The notes: generated by a model from the sequence alone, not told the origin. Counted from the first letter of the stretch, positions 1 to 5,785 are shown. The stretch: DNA of 5,869 bases from a bacterium (GCA_022600215.1 JAHZKV010000062.1:1-5869); one strand, 5' to 3'. Translations and numbers: made by a program.

Positions 1-722
1 AAATAAAAAGGGGCGTTTTTTGAGATACTATCAAAGACAACCTCAATTTGCTTGTGCATTTGATTGAGAATCTTGTGGCACAGATGAGGATGGCTCTTTT
101 TTCCATGAGCAAGGGTGTGTAAGTAGGTGAGCACTTCATAAGTTCTTTCAATATCTTCGATAGTTACACGGTTTTTTGGAAGATGGGGGAGATGATAGTT
201 TAGGAAAAGCTTTGGGTGGTTTTGTATCAAAGCTTTAAGTTCTAGAGAAAAATCTTCTATCTGAGAAAAAAGGTGCTTTTTCAGATTTTGCGCGGCTTTA
301 TTTTGAAATCTCTCTAGCTTGAAAATTAAAAGGAGGTGGTCGTGGATGTCTGAGGTAAGTAGTTTTGCATGGGTGAGGGGATTTTTTGGATAGTTGGGGT
401 AGTGGGAGAGGGAGCACACTTTTTGAAAGGCAGAGGCAATATCTTGTATTTTTTGGATTTCTTCAGGGGGATGGTGATCTTCATCGGTAAAAACATAAAC
501 CGTCTTCCACAAACTTCCTTTACGAAGGTTTTTTAGTAAGGTCTTAAATAGTGGGATCTTAAAGAAGAGCTCGATCGCTTGTGGGAAGACCTCTTTTTCT
601 ATCAACGTGTGAATTTGCATGCCAAGCTCTGTATTCAAATCCTTGTTTGTGCGTCTCCAATTAGAGGAAAAGCTTAAGAGCTTATTGGCTTTTGGTCGCA
701 GTTTTTTAACAGATCTTTGCAT
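1..722 (-). CDS. Unrecognised basic, His-rich protein (C-terminus beyond the window edge)
   Basis: I read an uninterrupted minus-strand frame of 240 codons from an ATG at 722 down to the left edge, with no stop, so the gene continues outside the window. I do not recognise the family. The visible part has a strongly basic N-terminus (residues 1-30, many Lys/Arg), no signal peptide and no clear membrane segment. The rest looks mainly helical, with many Lys, His, Leu and Pro residues. Residues 202-223 are rich in His, with an HPHLCH cluster at 211-216 that could bind metal, but this is speculation. A stop (TAG) lies four codons upstream in frame, so 722 is the earliest ATG. GGGGAG ends only two bases before it, too close for a normal ribosome site, so the start could instead be Met35 (position 620). 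The gene is transcribed away from the MDP pair and is probably unrelated to it. Confidence 0.72.
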   Translation of the reverse strand, partial: MQRSVKKLRPKANKLLSFSSNWRRTNKDLNTELGMQIHTLIEKEVFPQAIELFFKIPLFKTLLKNLRKGSLWKTVYVFTDEDHHPPEEIQKIQDIASAFQKVCSLSHYPNYPKNPLTHAKLLTSDIHDHLLLIFKLERFQNKAAQNLKKHLFSQIEDFSLELKALIQNHPKLFLNYHLPHLPKNRVTIEDIERTYEVLTYLHTLAHGKKSHPHLCHKILNQMHKQIEVVFDSISKNAPFY

Positions 723-785
723 AACTCCCCACTAACAGATAATAGGAATAATGAAAAGTTATTAATAAATACATCTTTACTTACT

Positions 786-806
786 TGTATTTTTATGTAT
801 TTTTTA
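786..806 (+). repeat. Tandem direct repeat TGTATTTTTA / TGTATTTTTTA
   Basis: Two adjacent copies of TGTATTTTTA lie at 786-795 and 796-806, the second with one extra T. The spacing is about one helical turn. They end nine bases before the GGAGG ribosome site of the first MDP gene. This could be a regulator binding site, part of a promoter, or simple low-complexity sequence. Confidence 0.45.
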
Positions 807-814
807 TATTACAT

Positions 815-819
815 GGAGG
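815..819 (+). promoter_or_regulatory. Ribosome binding site that sets the start of the first MDP gene
   Basis: GGAGG sits seven bases before the ATG at 827. This decides in favour of the ATG over an in-frame TTG at 785, which would place the ribosome site inside the coding region and add 14 hydrophobic residues. Confidence 0.85.
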
Positions 820-826
820 TTTTATT

Positions 827-1696
827 ATGGATCCAATGGGAGAGTCTAATAAAGGTCAACAAGGAAGCCCTATTTCTGGAGGAGGAGGTTCTAAGGATAG
901 CGCTGAGTCTAAAGGAGATTCACAGACTAGGGCAAAGACAAAGCAAGTATTTGGAAGAACTTGCGTCCCAGTAAGACAGCATCGATCTACTCCTTCTCGT
1001 TTGTATGTGCATGGAGATCAAGATGAGCGTATGCAGAAAGAGCAGGACTTTTTACAAGGTGCTGCAAATCATGTACTTCAAAATTTACAGAGGCATCAGT
1101 CATCTAAGGATCGACTTAAAACTGTGAAAAATGCTGTAGATATTTTGGGGAAAATAGAAGGACGAGAAAGACAAGTAGCAGTAGAAAAAAAGACTACTGG
1201 GTTTGGGGCAAGTCTTTGGAAAGGTGTTAAGGGAATGTTTCGATCTAGGCAGCAGAAAATGCAAGCCAAAGAAGCTGAAGCAAGAATGGTAGCAGAGGCG
1301 CAGTTGTATGAGCTAAAAAATCAATTAGAAGAAGAGCTTCGTTCTATATTCGACACTACCAAAGGGGATATTAATCGTGAGTTTTCGATGCTTGGATTGG
1401 AAGGCAGGGCGCTAGATTCATCTAATGCCCAAGATGTCAGGAGAGAGGTAGAAAAACAGCATCGAGAAAAAACTGTATCTCGTACTGAAGATAAGCTTGT
1501 AAAACACTTTGAAATGATGGACGCCCTAGCAGGTGCACTTCATTCTGATGATGAGGGAGTTACGGAGCAAAGGGAGTTTTTTGAAGCATTCAAAGCGGCA
1601 GAAGGTCTTACAACAAGAGAAAGAATTGAGCAGCAACCACGAATGAACATGCTTGATCAATTTGACATCGATCTTCCAGATGTGGATGATGAGTAG
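827..1696 (+). CDS. First MDP-family protein: putative secreted or effector-like coiled-coil protein
   Basis: The gene encodes a 289-residue protein of no family I recognise. Residues 1-60 are low-complexity and probably disordered (Gly, Ser, Gln, Lys), starting Met-Asp-Pro with ESKGD at 27-31. Residues 65-120 look helical and charged. Residues 123-138 (GFGASLWKGVKGMF core) resemble a short amphipathic, perhaps membrane-touching helix. Residues 138-175 are a likely coiled coil rich in Gln, Glu, Lys and Ala. The protein ends in an acidic tail (277-289, DQFDIDLPDVDDE). It has no Sec signal peptide and no transmembrane segment. A disordered Ser/Gly-rich N-terminus is compatible with a type III secretion signal, but that is inference. 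The next gene has the same plan, so the two form a paralogous pair and probably an operon. The start is fixed by GGAGG at 815-819. Function is unknown; a structural or chaperone-bound cytosolic protein is an alternative. Confidence 0.92.
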   Translation: MDPMGESNKGQQGSPISGGGGSKDSAESKGDSQTRAKTKQVFGRTCVPVRQHRSTPSRLYVHGDQDERMQKEQDFLQGAANHVLQNLQRHQSSKDRLKTVKNAVDILGKIEGRERQVAVEKKTTGFGASLWKGVKGMFRSRQQKMQAKEAEARMVAEAQLYELKNQLEEELRSIFDTTKGDINREFSMLGLEGRALDSSNAQDVRREVEKQHREKTVSRTEDKLVKHFEMMDALAGALHSDDEGVTEQREFFEAFKAAEGLTTRERIEQQPRMNMLDQFDIDLPDVDDE

Positions 1697-1714
1697 GCTC
1701 TATTAGAAATGATA

Positions 1715-1762
1715 GACCCTATCACCTCGATCCTTTACATTTATTAAAGGATGATTAGGGTC
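1715..1762 (+). repeat. Nested inverted repeat between the two MDP genes
   Basis: An inner perfect 8-bp stem, ATCCTTTA (1730-1737) with TAAAGGAT (1745-1752), encloses a 7-base loop. An outer arm, GACCCTATC (1715-1723), pairs with GATTAGGGTC (1753-1762) with one bulged T. Six unpaired bases lie on the left side between the stems. No U-tract follows, so this is not a standard intrinsic terminator. An alternative small hairpin, GATAG-ACC-CTATC (1711-1723), competes with the outer arm. It could be a processing or stability element, or a partial attenuator that sets the ratio of the two proteins. Only the base pairing is seen; the role is inferred. Confidence 0.55.
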
Positions 1763-1780
1763 AAGAAAGGAGAGTTAAGA

Positions 1781-1785
1781 GGAGG
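1781..1785 (+). promoter_or_regulatory. Ribosome binding site of the second MDP gene
   Basis: GGAGG lies within AGAGGAGG, five bases before the ATG at 1791. It is a near-ideal Shine-Dalgarno sequence and confirms this start. It lies downstream of the intergenic hairpin, so it stays exposed when that structure folds. Confidence 0.85.
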
Positions 1786-1790
1786 AAAAG

Positions 1791-2534
1791 ATGGATCCAT
1801 CAAGTCCAGCAGGAAGGCCAGATCCACATAGTGGGGAGTTTAAAGGAGATCCAGCAGCAAGTGCCGGAGGAAGCCGGGTAGGAAGATTGGGGGAACATCG
1901 CGTAGAACCCATTGAAAGTAAAGCAGGCGATGAGTTACCTGCTACAAGAATAGGAGGTGGGGCTGCAGCTAGCGCTGCTCGCGCAGCTGAGATAAATATA
2001 TCCAAGGATGCTTTGCTTGAAATGACGAATCGTTTGGTAGACAATAGCTTATTTCTAGGTATTTTACAAGGTGGTGCCGGAGGATTGCGAGGCTTTGTTG
2101 TAGAGGTACATGGAGTTTTGGGGGCCGTTAGACGTTTTAAACAAGAGAATTTAAGCGCACGAGAAGAAAGGGAAGCGACTTCTTGGGCAATTACAAATTT
2201 AATTCGCAGTGGAGCTCGGGCTGCTAGAGAAAAAATGTCCGCTACTCAAACTCGCTTCCAAAAGATAATAGAAAATGAAGAGACTTTGGAAGGTGCTTTG
2301 GATGATCTTTATAGGATAGTGGTAAAGCGATTACAAAATGCTATGATAGTTATCGAATACGAAGCAAAGCATACTGGAGAGTTACCAAGAGCAGATGTGC
2401 ATCGCGCATTGGATGTAATAAGAGAAGGGTTACCAATACTAAGAGCTTTTCCTGCAGATGCAAAAACTGCAGATGTATTACAGTTGGAGAGAGATTGTGA
2501 TATCCCTGATGCAGAAGTTATAGATGAATCTTAG
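1791..2534 (+). CDS. Second MDP-family protein: putative secreted or effector-like helical protein
   Basis: The gene encodes a 247-residue protein of no family I recognise, with the layout of the preceding gene product. Residues 1-66 are a Pro/Gly/Ala/Ser-rich, probably disordered N-terminus starting Met-Asp-Pro, with EFKGD at 16-20. Residues 86-113 are a hydrophobic, glycine-containing segment (SLFLGILQGGAGG then LRGFVVEVHGVLG). It is interrupted by Arg, Glu and His and is more likely an amphipathic or buried helix than a membrane span. Residues 115-215 are a charged helical region, and the acidic tail is CDIPDAEVIDES (236-247). There is no Sec signal. The first nine coding bases (ATGGATCCA) match those of its neighbour, but the central regions have clearly diverged. 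It ends with tandem in-frame stops TAG TAG (2532-2537). Co-transcription with the first gene is likely because no good promoter is visible in the 94-bp spacer. Secretion is inferred from composition only. Confidence 0.92.
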   Translation: MDPSSPAGRPDPHSGEFKGDPAASAGGSRVGRLGEHRVEPIESKAGDELPATRIGGGAAASAARAAEINISKDALLEMTNRLVDNSLFLGILQGGAGGLRGFVVEVHGVLGAVRRFKQENLSAREEREATSWAITNLIRSGARAAREKMSATQTRFQKIIENEETLEGALDDLYRIVVKRLQNAMIVIEYEAKHTGELPRADVHRALDVIREGLPILRAFPADAKTADVLQLERDCDIPDAEVIDES

Positions 2535-2557
2535 TAGGAAGATATAGTAAAACGTAG

Positions 2558-2563
2558 TACAAT
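2558..2563 (+). promoter_or_regulatory. Possible -10 box for a leaderless pssA transcript
   Basis: TACAAT matches the TATAAT consensus at five of six positions. Its last base is followed by exactly six bases before the A of the pssA ATG, which would make that A the +1 nucleotide. No convincing -35 lies 16-18 bases upstream, so the promoter may be weak or absent and pssA may instead be read from the upstream genes. Confidence 0.35.
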
Positions 2564-2569
2564 GAATTT

Positions 2570-3337
2570 ATGAAGAAAGTTGCTATCATCCCTAACATCA
2601 TCACCTCATTTGGTTTAGCTTGTGGTTTATTTGTCATTTTTCGCCTTAACATGGCTTGCTCTATCTCTTTTTCCCTTCTTCAGACGATGACCTTGGTGAT
2701 TTTACTTGCTGCTTTTGCTGATGTATTAGATGGAGCAGTAGCTCGCGCCATGCATGGCGAATCAGAATTTGGTTTAGCATTTGATAGTTTGTCAGATGCA
2801 ATCTCTTTTGGAGTAGCTCCTTCAGCACTATTTTTGAGCTCTATTCAGTTTGGCGAGGTTGGAGTGCTGGGCTTTTTTGGACTGTTTGCTGCGATGACTT
2901 ATACGATATGCGGCGTGCTGCGACTGGTTCGATTTAATGTAAAGCAAGGGGTGGATAAACAAGAAAAGTGCAAAGCTTTTATTGGTCTTCCTATTCCAGC
3001 AGCAGCCATTGCCTTTATTTCTCCAAATTTGTTGTTCTACTCTCCATTATTTACAGAAAACATTCAGTTAGATCCTTATATTCGAGGATGGATTTTAATT
3101 GGGATAGGAATTTTTCTCGCTTATTTGATGGTTTCTCGTATTCGATTTGCTAGTCAAAAGAGCATGCATTTTCGACTGCGTTCCTTTCCGATTGTCTTTT
3201 TTGGAATGCTTGGGATTATCGCTTTTTTATATGGATTGCTCTATAACTTATCTGTGTTATTGCTGGTGATTTCGTGGGGATATATTCTTAGTTCCCTTTT
3301 GCTTCGCTTATATCAATGTGTTTTTAAGCGAAACTAG
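2570..3337 (+). CDS. pssA: CDP-diacylglycerol--serine O-phosphatidyltransferase
   Basis: This integral inner-membrane enzyme transfers phosphatidate from CDP-diacylglycerol to L-serine, giving phosphatidylserine and CMP. It is the committed step to phosphatidylethanolamine, completed by a decarboxylase not seen here. The 255-residue protein carries the full CDP-alcohol phosphatidyltransferase signature D-x2-D-G-x2-A-R-x8-G-x3-D-x3-D, with D51, D54, G55, A58, R59, G68, D72 and D76 all present; the aspartates bind the divalent metals. Hydrophobic segments follow throughout, as expected for about six to eight helices. Length and the PNIIT start near residue 8 fit the Bacillus-type (subclass II) PssA rather than the phospholipase-D-like E. 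coli enzyme. The ATG is the first in frame after a stop at 2555. It has no Shine-Dalgarno sequence and follows the second MDP gene by only 35 bp. The 3' end overlaps the convergent kinase gene by 14 bp. Confidence 0.96.
   Translation: MKKVAIIPNIITSFGLACGLFVIFRLNMACSISFSLLQTMTLVILLAAFADVLDGAVARAMHGESEFGLAFDSLSDAISFGVAPSALFLSSIQFGEVGVLGFFGLFAAMTYTICGVLRLVRFNVKQGVDKQEKCKAFIGLPIPAAAIAFISPNLLFYSPLFTENIQLDPYIRGWILIGIGIFLAYLMVSRIRFASQKSMHFRLRSFPIVFFGMLGIIAFLYGLLYNLSVLLLVISWGYILSSLLLRLYQCVFKRN
3303..3332. repeat. Inverted repeat in the convergent 3' overlap (possible bidirectional terminator)
   Basis: TTCGCTTA (3303-3310) and TAAGCGAA (3325-3332) form a perfect 8-bp stem around a 14-base loop. It spans the last codons of pssA and the stop codon of the opposing kinase gene. 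Such a structure where two genes meet could terminate or stabilise both transcripts. Neither side has a good U-tract and the loop is large, so terminator activity would be weak. The repeat itself is certain. Confidence 0.45.
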
Positions 3338-4370
3338 TCTTACCCTCTTTCCCAACTTTTGCAACTGCATAGCGGTAGAGGAAATCTCCTTGTGAGGTGG
3401 AGTCGTCCCCAAAGGTGTCTTCAGGAAAAGCAAAGTCTTTGTAGGCAACTTCTACATATTTTTCCATTTGAGAGTTGCTCATCTCTTTGTTGTGAGCAAG
3501 GTAGGTAGTAGAAAAAGTGCTGGTTAGCTCATCAATTTCTGCAACAGAAAGACCATAAAATGCGCTGATGGCTTCTAAGGTAAAGATAAATTTTCCACAA
3601 TCAAGTCCTACTGGCGCACCCTCTTGGATAGAGCGAGGCATAAAGGAGAGGTCGATAAAGGTGGTTTTTCCAGACTTTGTATCGTAGAAGATATTTCCTA
3701 GGTGAGCATCTCCATGGATGATACCATATGGGCCTGAGAAAGTGCCATCTTTTGCAGCTTGGTAGTAGTCATCGTAATAGCTGGCATAAGATTTTGTGCT
3801 CTTTACTTGGTGCATTTCAGCAAAGGATTTGGCCGTGGTTTCGATAGAGTTTTTTAAATTACGGTAGGCAAAGAATCTTGCATTGCCAGATTTAGACGCA
3901 GTATCTTTTACTAAATTGTTGATGGACTTCCCGCTTGCTACAGATTCAATGATATAAGCAGAAGTATCATCTTCGGTAGCAAATTCTGCCGTTCCAATAA
4001 GTCTTGGTACATGGAAATTCTTTGCTCCATGGAAGTATCTCTCGTATAAAGAATTTACCTCATCATTGAGCTCTTCTCTGTCAATAGAGTCATCCAAAGG
4101 AAGTTTTTTGATTACAGCTAGGGGAGTGCCATCATTAGCATAAGCAAAATAGATCATGCTCCCTTTTCCTGATTCAGCAAGATCTGCCCCTGGATTGAGC
4201 TTTTTGAAGGTCACAGGCTCTCTGTTAAAAAAGCGGCTATTTAGCCTCTCTAAATCCTCATCTTTCTCCACAGCTTCAAATTTTTTGTTATAGTCGCCAG
4301 CTTTCTCCAAATTCATAGGGAGGGCATAGGCAGAAAAGACTAAGAAAAAAGATAATAAATAAACAATCAT
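3324..4370 (-). CDS. Exported protein-kinase-fold / APH-type phosphotransferase
   Basis: The 348-residue protein begins with a clear Sec signal peptide: a hydrophobic core at residues 2-13 and a likely cleavage after A-Y-A (14-16). The rest matches the aminoglycoside-phosphotransferase/choline-kinase branch of the kinase fold. Residues 67-71 (SGKGS) sit where a nucleotide-binding loop belongs. K88 or K89 in AVIKKL is the candidate ATP-binding lysine, with E99/E100 or E104 as its glutamate partner. IIESVASGKSI (140-150) resembles the hinge. HGDAHLGN (219-226) is the catalytic loop, with D221 as base and N226 for metal, and IDLS (239-242, D240) replaces DFG. All key residues are present, so it is probably active. 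The substrate is unknown. An ATP-dependent enzyme outside the cytosol is odd, which suggests export to a host, as inference. It has no Shine-Dalgarno sequence and may be leaderless. A drug-resistance role is unlikely given the signal peptide and the context. Confidence 0.93.
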   Translation of the reverse strand: MIVYLLSFFLVFSAYALPMNLEKAGDYNKKFEAVEKDEDLERLNSRFFNREPVTFKKLNPGADLAESGKGSMIYFAYANDGTPLAVIKKLPLDDSIDREELNDEVNSLYERYFHGAKNFHVPRLIGTAEFATEDDTSAYIIESVASGKSINNLVKDTASKSGNARFFAYRNLKNSIETTAKSFAEMHQVKSTKSYASYYDDYYQAAKDGTFSGPYGIIHGDAHLGNIFYDTKSGKTTFIDLSFMPRSIQEGAPVGLDCGKFIFTLEAISAFYGLSVAEIDELTSTFSTTYLAHNKEMSNSQMEKYVEVAYKDFAFPEDTFGDDSTSQGDFLYRYAVAKVGKEGKTSFA

Positions 4371-4404
4371 AGTAATATTATACCAAAAATCATAATTAAA
4401 CCAA
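4371..4404 (-). promoter_or_regulatory. Extended -10 promoter of the kinase gene, predicted leaderless start
   Basis: Read on the minus strand, a perfect TATAAT (4382 to 4377) is preceded by TGG (4385 to 4383), giving an extended -10 motif. A weak -35, TTGGTT (4404 to 4399), lies 16 bases upstream. Exactly six bases (ATTACT) separate TATAAT from the ATG, so the predicted +1 is the A of the start codon. No ribosome site precedes the ATG. TTTTGGT occurs twice, 18 bp apart (4388-4382 and 4406-4400). The A/T-rich sequence further upstream (about 4408-4430) could act as an UP element. Confidence 0.55.
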
Positions 4405-4454
4405 AATAATTATAAATTTAATAATATAAGACCCTTAGAATGTGGACAGTTTGC

Positions 4455-4483
4455 TTGGATTTTATGCATAAATCTTTTAAAAT
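4455..4483 (+). promoter_or_regulatory. Probable rmuC promoter
   Basis: TTGGAT (4455-4460) and TAAAAT (4478-4483) are 17 bases apart, the optimal spacing for the main sigma factor. Transcription would begin near 4490 and leave a short leader that includes the ribosome site. An alternative pair is TGGACA (4443-4448) with CATAAA (4467-4472) at 18 bases. The -35 match of the first pair is only three of six positions. Confidence 0.45.
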
Positions 4484-4494
4484 GGAGTATTTTT

Positions 4495-4500
4495 AGGAGA
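4495..4500 (+). promoter_or_regulatory. Ribosome binding site of rmuC
   Basis: AGGAGA lies seven bases before the ATG at 4508 and supports that start, which also places the membrane anchor directly at the N-terminus. Confidence 0.8.
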
Positions 4501-4507
4501 TTTTCTC

Positions 4508-5785
4508 ATGGTTGCAATCGTATTTTTTGCCCTATTTTTGGCCTCTAGCGTCTTTTACTTGAGCGTGAGAAGACATAAGAATATGGAAATCAAGAAGTTA
4601 AGAAAACTCCTTTTTGATGCTAGATCAGAACTTACTGAGATTCAAATAGATAGAGCAAAGTTAGAAACCCAACTAGAAGAGCAAAAAAAGCATTTTAAGG
4701 AGCAACTGGACCTTTTAGAGGTATCTAAAGATCGCTTGAAAGATGTCTTTAAGGGGATATCTGCAGAGGCCTTGGAAAAGATGGAGGAAAAGGCCTATAA
4801 AGAAGAGGAGCGTCGTGGGAAGGCTCTTACTGATATGGTAAAGCCTATGAAAGAGGCTCTAGGAGAGCTTTCTTTGAAGATGACCTTTATGGAGAAAGAG
4901 CGGAAGGGGGACAAAGAAGCCTTATCTGAGCAAATGAGAAATGTGATCCATACGGAGAAGGATTTGCTGAAAGAGACGAAGAACCTCAAAGATGCTCTCT
5001 CAAAACCGGAAGTGCGCGGTATGTGGGGAGAGATGCAGCTTAAAAGGGTGATTGAAGTCTCTGGAATGGTGAACCACTGTGACTTTTTGGAGCAAGCAGT
5101 AGGTGAGGGTGAAAGTGGCCGAATGCGCCCTGATGTAGTGATTCGCCTGTCTGGTGGGCGCTCTATTATTGTGGACGCTAAAGCACCATTTGAAGGGTTC
5201 TTAAAAGCTCTTTCTACAGAAAGTAAGGAAGAGAAGCAAAAGCAGATGGAGCGACACGCTCGTCACCTGCGCAATCATATTCAGATGCTCAGTAAGAAGA
5301 AGTATTACGAAGGCTTTACTGATACTCCTGAATTTGTGGTGCTCTTTTTGCCATCAGAAGTATTTTTCTCTGCAGCGATGCAAATGGATCCAACATTGAT
5401 GGAATATGGAGCAAGCCTTGGAGTGATCTTATCAACCCCATCAACCCTTATTGGCCTTCTTCGCACGATAGCTTATGGCTGGAAGAGTGAGACCGTAGCT
5501 ATGCATGCCAAAGCCATTCAATCTCTTGGTCAAGAGCTATATAAAAGGCTCATCGATATGAGCAAACACCTCTCTTCTGTAGGGCGCTCTTTAAACAATG
5601 CAGTCGAAGGGTATAATCGAACCATTGGTTCCTATGAACGGCGCGTTCTCTCTTCGGCGAGGAAATTTGGGGAGCTTGGCGCTACCTCTGGTGATACGGA
5701 AATTGCAGTGCTTAATCCACTGGATGCACAAACCCGCAATGTGCAAAACCTCCACCTTGATAATGACGAAGTCACTGTAGAATAA
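4508..5785 (+). CDS. rmuC: DNA recombination protein RmuC
   Basis: RmuC proteins limit inversions and rearrangements at short inverted repeats in E. coli and are predicted to have a PD-(D/E)xK-type nuclease fold; their biochemistry is little known. The 425-residue protein has one N-terminal membrane anchor (about residues 2-19), then RR-x-K facing the cytosol. A long coiled coil follows (about 26-165), then the RmuC domain (about 165-380). Family motifs visible are RGMWGEMQLKRVIE (170-183), RPDVVIRL (207-214), IIVDAKAPFEGF (220-231, with D223 and K225 as probable active-site residues), FLPSE (280-284) and PSTLIGLLRTIAYGW (311-325). The length is close to that of other RmuC proteins and no key motif is missing. 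The C-terminus (about 381-425) is variable and ends acidic. It is divergent from the kinase gene, with its own promoter and ribosome site, and is followed by no clear terminator. Confidence 0.97.
   Translation: MVAIVFFALFLASSVFYLSVRRHKNMEIKKLRKLLFDARSELTEIQIDRAKLETQLEEQKKHFKEQLDLLEVSKDRLKDVFKGISAEALEKMEEKAYKEEERRGKALTDMVKPMKEALGELSLKMTFMEKERKGDKEALSEQMRNVIHTEKDLLKETKNLKDALSKPEVRGMWGEMQLKRVIEVSGMVNHCDFLEQAVGEGESGRMRPDVVIRLSGGRSIIVDAKAPFEGFLKALSTESKEEKQKQMERHARHLRNHIQMLSKKKYYEGFTDTPEFVVLFLPSEVFFSAAMQMDPTLMEYGASLGVILSTPSTLIGLLRTIAYGWKSETVAMHAKAIQSLGQELYKRLIDMSKHLSSVGRSLNNAVEGYNRTIGSYERRVLSSARKFGELGATSGDTEIAVLNPLDAQTRNVQNLHLDNDEVTVE

Larger units (their letters stand above)
723..826. promoter_or_regulatory. 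Divergent AT-rich intergenic region ahead of the MDP gene pair
   Basis: This gap separates the minus-strand gene ending its 5' side at 722 from the plus-strand gene starting at 827, so it must hold promoters for one or both. It is very AT-rich. For the leftward gene, TATTAT (744 to 739 on the minus strand) is a possible -10 box without a convincing -35. For the rightward gene no clear -35/-10 pair stands out; TATATT at 805-810 would start transcription inside the ribosome site and is a poor fit. A tandem repeat at 786-806 lies just upstream of the ribosome site. The regulatory role is inferred from position and composition only. Confidence 0.4.

Noticed and set aside
785..826. N-terminal extension of the first MDP protein from an in-frame TTG at 785
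   Set aside because: The extension would be encoded by the AT-rich upstream region and the GGAGG site. The ATG at 827 has an ideal ribosome site, and its Met-Asp-Pro start matches the paralogous gene.
827..835. BamHI-like GGATCC right after the ATG of both MDP genes as a cloning scar
   Set aside because: It simply encodes Asp-Pro. The flanking sequences are otherwise natural and different, and shared ancestry explains it better.
1775..2044. Minus-strand open frame opposite the second MDP gene
   Set aside because: It is antisense to the composition-biased N-terminal region of a convincing gene, has no ribosome site, and encodes a low-complexity Ala/Ser/Pro product.
2057..2130. Transmembrane segment in the second MDP protein (residues 86-113)
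   Set aside because: The stretch is hydrophobic but interrupted by Arg100, Glu105 and His107 and rich in Gly; an amphipathic or buried helix fits better.
3324..4370. Aminoglycoside resistance gene
   Set aside because: The fold is shared, but the signal peptide and the absence of any mobile or resistance context argue against drug modification; the substrate should be left open.
4795..4989. Minus-strand open frame within rmuC
   Set aside because: It lies antisense to the coiled-coil coding part of a confidently identified gene and has no independent support.
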